From: Oscillospiraceae bacterium
GTDB lineage: Bacteria > Bacillota > Clostridia > Oscillospirales > Oscillospiraceae
DNA: 20,730 bases
Reading direction: 5' to 3'
NCBI GenBank assembly: GCA_902766215.1
Contig: CACXCV010000082.1
Coordinates: forward strand, 1 to 20,730
Shown here: one piece after another, positions 20,358 to 20,730 of the stretch
Layout of the letters: each line of letters begins with the position of its first letter
How positions within the stretch are numbered: position 1 is the first letter of the stretch
Position numbers and translations under genes: made by a program
The notes under the pieces: generated by a model
Databases searched by the model: none
Seen by the model: only the letters and a program-made list of their open reading frames with translations
Told to the model about the DNA's origin: nothing

Positions 20358-20730
20358 ATGAGTATGTTAGAGGTCAGCGGCCTGCGCAAGGTCTATACCA
20401 CCCGCTTTGGCGGCAGCCAGGTCGAGGCACTGAAAAACGTGAACTTCAGCGTGGAGCAGGGCGAATATGTGGCCATTATGGGCGAATCCGGCTCCGGCAA
20501 AACCACGCTGCTGAACATTCTGGCGGCGCTGGACCGGCCCACCGGCGGCAGCGTGCTGCTGGACGGGCGCGACCTAGCCGGGATCCGCGAGTCGGAGGTC
20601 GCCGCCTTCCGCAGGGACAACCTGGGCTTTGTGTTTCAGGACTTCAACCTGCTGGACACGTTTACGCTGGAGGACAACATCTATCTGCCTCTGGTGCTGG
20701 CGGGCAGACCCTATGCCGAGATGGCGGAGC
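20358..20730 (+). CDS. BceA-type ABC transporter ATP-binding protein (3' partial)
   Basis: The first 124 codons are visible; the gene runs off the window. The protein has an ABC nucleotide-binding fold with Walker A GESGSGKTT (about residues 42-50), preceded by the usual VEALKNVNFSVEQGEY, and a Q-loop FVFQDFNLLDTFTL typical of the MacB/LolD/BceA group. The D-loop, signature and Walker B are beyond the edge. Following a BceRS pair, it should be the ATPase of a peptide-antibiotic detoxification transporter, with a BceB-type permease expected next. TGGGAGG lies 7 bases before the ATG. The promoter carries a Bce-type operator and an extended -10, so induction by the adjacent two-component system is likely. 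Confidence 0.92.
   Translation, partial: MSMLEVSGLRKVYTTRFGGSQVEALKNVNFSVEQGEYVAIMGESGSGKTTLLNILAALDRPTGGSVLLDGRDLAGIRESEVAAFRRDNLGFVFQDFNLLDTFTLEDNIYLPLVLAGRPYAEMAE

Overview
The window looks like chromosomal DNA of an anaerobic, GC-rich member of the Firmicutes (class Clostridia). The evidence is a reverse-rubrerythrin/rubredoxin oxygen-defence operon, YitT, DegV, CsoR and BceRS-type families, an Lsa-type ABC-F protein, AGGAGG-like ribosome binding sites and recognisable sigma-A promoters. The genus cannot be fixed from the sequence alone. No insertion sequence, prophage, CRISPR array or rRNA was seen. There is one tRNA gene, tRNA-Pro(GGG).

Layout, left to right. (1) The 3' part of a YitT/DUF2179 membrane protein converges on a minus-strand HydE/PylB-like radical SAM gene. 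That gene shares one palindromic -35 hexamer with a divergent promoter for an Lsa-type ABC-F ribosome-protection ATPase, which lies behind a roughly 240-nt leader with tiny ORFs and an intrinsic terminator (a candidate antibiotic-sensing attenuator). (2) A membrane glycosyltransferase 2 converges on mnmE. (3) A reverse rubrerythrin, BFD-like [2Fe-2S] protein and rubredoxin operon is followed by a small Dabb-domain protein and a convergent alpha/beta-hydrolase with an inverted repeat in its promoter. (4) A membrane-anchored XRE regulator precedes a DegV, DegV, hemolysin III/PAQR-like operon. (5) A copper module: csoR, a compact terminator and promoter with a CsoR operator, a decayed P1B-type ATPase (amber codon plus an N-domain deletion that shifts frame) and a 55-aa two-helix membrane protein. 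A second XRE gene, broken by one extra G, follows. (6) On the minus strand are an SLC13/ArsB-like anion permease, tRNA-Pro and a TrmH/SpoU methyltransferase. (7) A BceRS-type two-component pair and the start of its ABC transporter ATPase, with a Bce-type operator between them, run off the right edge.

Three themes link the genes. Drug and peptide defence is represented by the ABC-F gene with its attenuator and by the BceRS-ABC locus. Oxygen and metal stress is represented by the rubrerythrin operon and the csoR-copA remnant. Membrane lipid or fatty-acid handling may be represented by the DegV pair and the HlyIII-like protein. The copper and second XRE region (about 13.0-16.05 kb) contains both broken genes and looks like decaying accessory DNA; all other complete genes appear intact.
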